A stretch of 11,099 nt of DNA. Source: Deltaproteobacteria bacterium. GTDB taxonomy: Bacteria; Desulfobacterota; Desulfobacteria; Desulfobacterales; Desulfatirhabdiaceae. The stretch covers positions 1,896 through 12,994 of the forward strand of contig JAPLJE010000565.1 of the NCBI GenBank assembly GCA_026388755.1. The letters run 5' to 3'. Position numbers and translations under genes: made by a program. Below, one piece after another: positions 8,311 through 11,099 of the stretch. The notes below the pieces were generated by a model, which saw only the letters and a program-made list of their open reading frames with translations, was not told the origin of the DNA and did no database searches. Within the stretch, counting starts at the first letter, position 1. Every line of letters begins with the position of its first letter.

Positions 8311-9270
8311 ATGTTATCCGATCCCCACCCCCGGCAGGTGGAAATGATGGCTGCCCTGGATGCTGCGTCCGGAAAGCTGATGCGCATGATTTTGCATCAC
8401 CCCGATTTCATGGCCATGGAAGCTGCCTGGAAAGGACTCTTTTTTCTCGTCTCCAGACTGGAGACTGACGCCCTGCTGAAACTCTATCTGTTGGACATAT
8501 CCAAAGAGGAACTGGCGGTGGACTTGGGCACTGTCGAAAACCTTCATTCAACCGGACTGTACCGGCTTCTTGTTGGTCAATCCATTGAGACCCTCGGCGG
8601 AGAACCCTGGGCGGTACTGATTGGCAACTATCACTTCGAGAAACGTCAAGAGGATATTGATTTTCTGGGCCGGATGGCAAAAATTGCCAAGGCATCCGGA
8701 GCGCCCTTTATCGCTGCTGCAAGTGATAAAATGGTATGCCAGCTCTCGCTCACCAAGACACCTGATCCGGATGACTGGGAACAATCGTCAGATCCTGAGG
8801 CGCTACAGGCATGGCAGGCGCTTCGGGAGCTTCCCGAAGCCGCGTATATTGGCCTTGTCCTTCCCCGCTTCCTGCTTCGGCTGCCATATGGCGCCGACAC
8901 CGAACCTGTTGAATCTTTTGATTTCGAGGAATTGCCTTCCCCTTTGGATCACGAGACCTGTCTCTGGGGGAATTCCTGTTTCGCATGTGCGCTGCTTCTG
9001 GGTCAGGCATTCAGCCTGAACGGCTGGCAGCTCAGACCCGGAGATCAGCTTGACGTCAACAATCTGCCGCTTTATTTATACAAAGACAATACCGAATCAA
9101 AGCTTTTGCCCTGCGCCGAGACGTTGCTCACTCAGCGCGCTGCTGACTATTGTCTTTTCTCAATCAGGACACCGTCCGCCTTGCCCGCTTTCAGGCCATT
9201 GCAGCACCCCTTTGCCGGTTGGCGGGGCGATGGCGGGAATAACGACATTTTATTTGACAAAATCGAGTAA
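8311..9270 (+). pseudogene. TssC-like C-terminal half of a fused T6SS sheath protein
   Basis: The region carries TssC (VipB/ImpC) motifs in order: ILHHPDFMAMEAAWKGLFFL, LYLLDISKEELAVDL, GGEPWAVLIGNYHF, GAPFIAAAS, YIGLVLPRFLLRLPYG, VESFDFEELPSPLDHE and CLWGNSCFACALLLGQAF. Homology begins before ATG 8311, from just after the TAG at 8221. At the 3' end the frame to TAA 9268 drifts into non-family sequence after LLTQRAAD (about 9146). The -1 frame from about 9150 instead reads LLSFLNQDTVRLARFQ, then AAPLCRLAGRWRE and TAA at 9240-9242, which looks like the genuine C terminus. The intact protein would be about 500 residues. It lacks the roughly 150-residue C-terminal part of ordinary TssC, which seems to be native to this fused type. 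No separate tssB/tssC pair lies in the window. Confidence 0.75.
9141..9158 (+). other. Frameshift near the 3' end of the sheath-fusion gene
   Basis: Family-like sequence leaves the main frame after QRAAD and resumes in the -1 frame with LLSFLNQDTVRLARF, ending at TAA 9240-9242. A loss of 1 base, or of 3n+1 bases including a few codons, at about 9141-9158 would explain it. The -1 frame has TGA at 9144-9146, so the switch must come after that point. Confidence 0.6.
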
Positions 9271-9332
9271 TTGATGGATTCGTAAAAAAAGACGATAATT
9301 ACCGGTGTGTTTTCTCACTCTAGCTTGCAACC

Positions 9333-9337
9333 AAGGA
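9333..9337 (+). promoter_or_regulatory. Ribosome binding site for vgrG
   Basis: AAGGA lies 9 bases before ATG 9347 in the short gap after the sheath-fusion gene. Confidence 0.6.
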
Positions 9338-9346
9338 TGAAAAGCC

Positions 9347-11099
9347 ATGTATACTCAGGAAAACAGACTGATTGCAATTGAAACACCACTGGGACAGGAT
9401 GTCCTGCTGCTGAGGGAGTTTAGCGGCACGGAAAGCGTCTCCAGGCTTTTCAGTTACCGTCTCACCCTACTCTCCGAAAATCATCGCATTGCCTTCGCGG
9501 ATATTATCGGCCGAAATGTTACCCTATCCATTAACCTGAATAGCGGTGGGCAACGGTTTATAAATGGTATTGTGGCATCATTTTCACAAAACAGCAGCGG
9601 CACCGAAAGGATAGAAACGAGCACTTTTTCCGAATATACGGCCACCATCGTTCCCTGGCCCTGGTTACTGACAAGGACATCCGACATCAGGATATTTCAA
9701 GAGCTTTCCGTGCCGGATATCATTGAAAAAATATTCCGGGAAAAGGGGCTTAGCGATTTTTCACTGCGGCTTCACGGCCAATATGAGAAAAAAGTATACT
9801 GCGTGCAATACCGGGAGACCGATTTTAACTTTGTTTCACGATTGATGGAAGAAGAAGGAATATTTTATTTTTTTGAGCATGAGTCGGGAAAACACAATCT
9901 GGTCCTGGCCGATTCAACCGCGGAGCACCCACCCTGTCCGGAGCAGGGAACCGCCCGATATCATCAGACCGAAGGAGATATACTTGATGAGGACTGGATC
10001 AACTCCCTGGAGGTGCGACAGGAAATAAGAGTAGGGAAGTTTACATTGAATGATTACAACTTTGAAACGCCAACAACGAAGCTTTCCGTTGAGGCTGTCA
10101 GCAGGGTTTAACTGGGGCCCGGCGAACGGGAAATATATGACTATCCTGCCGAGTATGAAAAACGGGCGCAGGGAGACAGGCTCGCCAATCTCTTCATGGA
10201 AAGAGAGGAAGCACAAATTACATCGATTTTCGGATCGAGCAGCTGTCGTGCTTTCCGACCCGGTTACCGGTTTGAGTTGCAGGATTATTTCCGGGAAGAA
10301 ATGAACGCCAAATCCTATGTACTAATGGAAATTTCACAGACGGCCTCTTCAAACGTAACGGGAACAGGCAGTAAAGAGGCATCAACCTACAGCAACAGTT
10401 TCTCCTGTATTCCTCATGAAACGCCCTTTCGTCCGCAGCGCATGACTGCCAAACCCATTGTCGAAGGTGTCCAGACGGCTGTCGTGGTGGGCCCTGCCGG
10501 AGAAGAGATTTATACGGATATGCATGGTCGCGTCAAGGTGCAGTTTCATTGGGACCGGGAGGGCCAAAAAGACGAGAACAGCTCCTGCTGGATACGAGTC
10601 AGCCAAGCCTGGGCAGGTGCGGGCTGGGGAGGAATCTACATTCCACGTATCGGCCAGGAAGTCATCGTGGAATTTCTGGAAGGAGATCCGGATCGCCCCA
10701 TCATCACCGGACGAGTTTATAACGCCAGCCAAACATCTCCATATCCGCTGCCGGGAGAAAAAACCAAGAGCACCATCAAATCCAATTCTTCACAGGGGGG
10801 CGAGGGTTTCAACGAGTTTCGCTTCGAGGACAAGAAAGGGGAAGAGCAGATATTCATCCATGCCGAAAATGATATGGACCAGCGCGTGAAACATGATATC
10901 CGTGAGTGGGTCGGCAATGACAGGCATCTCATGGTCAAGCGTGATCATTTTGAAACGGTTGAGTTTGATAAGCATCTGAACATTGCCCGTGATGAGATGA
11001 CCGAGATCGGCCGGGACCGGCATTTGAAGGTGGCCGGAAAAGAAGCCATGGAAATCGCGGGATCGAGATCGATGGTCGTAAACGGCGATATGATCGAGG
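9347..11099 (+). pseudogene. vgrG: VgrG (TssI) spike protein, interrupted by TAA, 3' end outside window
   Basis: VgrG trimers form the spike at the tip of the Hcp tube and carry effectors. The gp27-like base spans about residues 1-380, with LLREFSGTESVSRLFSYRL and LPD-region homologue RIFQELSVPDIIEKIF, then YCVQYRETDFNFVSRLMEEE and GIFYFFEH, all classical VgrG sequence. The gp5-like OB fold follows (about 385-460): HGRVKVQFHWDRE, CWIRVSQAWAGAGWGG, IYIPRIGQEVIVEFLEGDPD and RPIITGRVYN. The gp5 C-terminal beta-helix repeat begins near 10850 (IGRDRHLKVAGKEAMEIAG) and runs off the window. The only break is TAA at 10109-10111 (codon 255), between AVSRV and LGPGEREIYDYPAEYE; the frame is otherwise continuous for all 1753 bases. 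As written, a truncated gp27-like fragment would be made. Any C-terminal effector extension is beyond the window. Confidence 0.92.
10109..10111 (+). other. In-frame premature TAA in vgrG
   Basis: TAA at codon 255 lies just before the conserved EIYDYPAEYE motif, with VgrG sequence in the same frame on both sides. A single substitution (for example from CAA, GAA, TCA or TTA) would create it. Confidence 0.85.

Noticed and set aside
9271..9346. A promoter or terminator between the sheath fusion and vgrG.
   Set aside because: Only a ribosome site is recognisable; no convincing -35/-10 pair or hairpin is seen.
580..11023. Numerous open frames on the - strand.
   Set aside because: All lie opposite recognised T6SS or methyltransferase genes, have no family motifs and no supporting ribosome sites; they are shadows of a GC-moderate coding strand.

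Overview
The window is part of a type VI secretion (T6SS) gene cluster, with every gene on the + strand. The order tssE-tssF-tssG-tssH(clpV) is the baseplate plus disassembly-ATPase block of a proteobacterial T6SS. A cytosolic-style cysteine peptidase/amidase (putative effector), a TPR-methyltransferase, a fused TssB/TssC-like sheath protein and vgrG follow. Gene content and moderate GC would fit a deltaproteobacterial (Desulfobacterota-type) genome, but this is a weak inference. tssA, J, K, L, M, hcp and separate tssB and tssC genes are not in the window.

Layout: 1-351 is the end of tssE. 358-2082 is tssF, with an in-frame TAG at codon 25 and an apparent in-frame deletion near its 3' end. 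2046-3086 is an intact tssG overlapping tssF. 3126-5764 is clpV, split by a -1-type frameshift in the linker between the N domain and the first AAA+ domain. 5836-6426 is an intact CHAP/NlpC-P60-like protein with a perfect Shine-Dalgarno sequence. 6500-7740 is a TPR-methyltransferase split by a frameshift plus loss of the interdomain segment. 7744 to about 9242 is the TssB/TssC-like fusion, with a TAG at the domain boundary and a frameshift near its end. 9347-11099 is vgrG with an in-frame TAA at 10109, running off the window. Intergenic gaps are all under 80 bp; I saw no RNA gene, IS, CRISPR or convincing terminator.

In an intact system TssE/F/G form the baseplate wedge around VgrG, TssB/C form the contractile sheath, and ClpV recycles contracted sheath. 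The peptidase-like protein would be a plausible cell-wall-degrading cargo. Here five of the seven genes that lie mostly or wholly inside the window carry at least one reading-frame lesion, while tssG and the putative effector look intact. The simplest reading is a decaying T6SS locus. An error-rich assembly is the main alternative and cannot be excluded from sequence alone.
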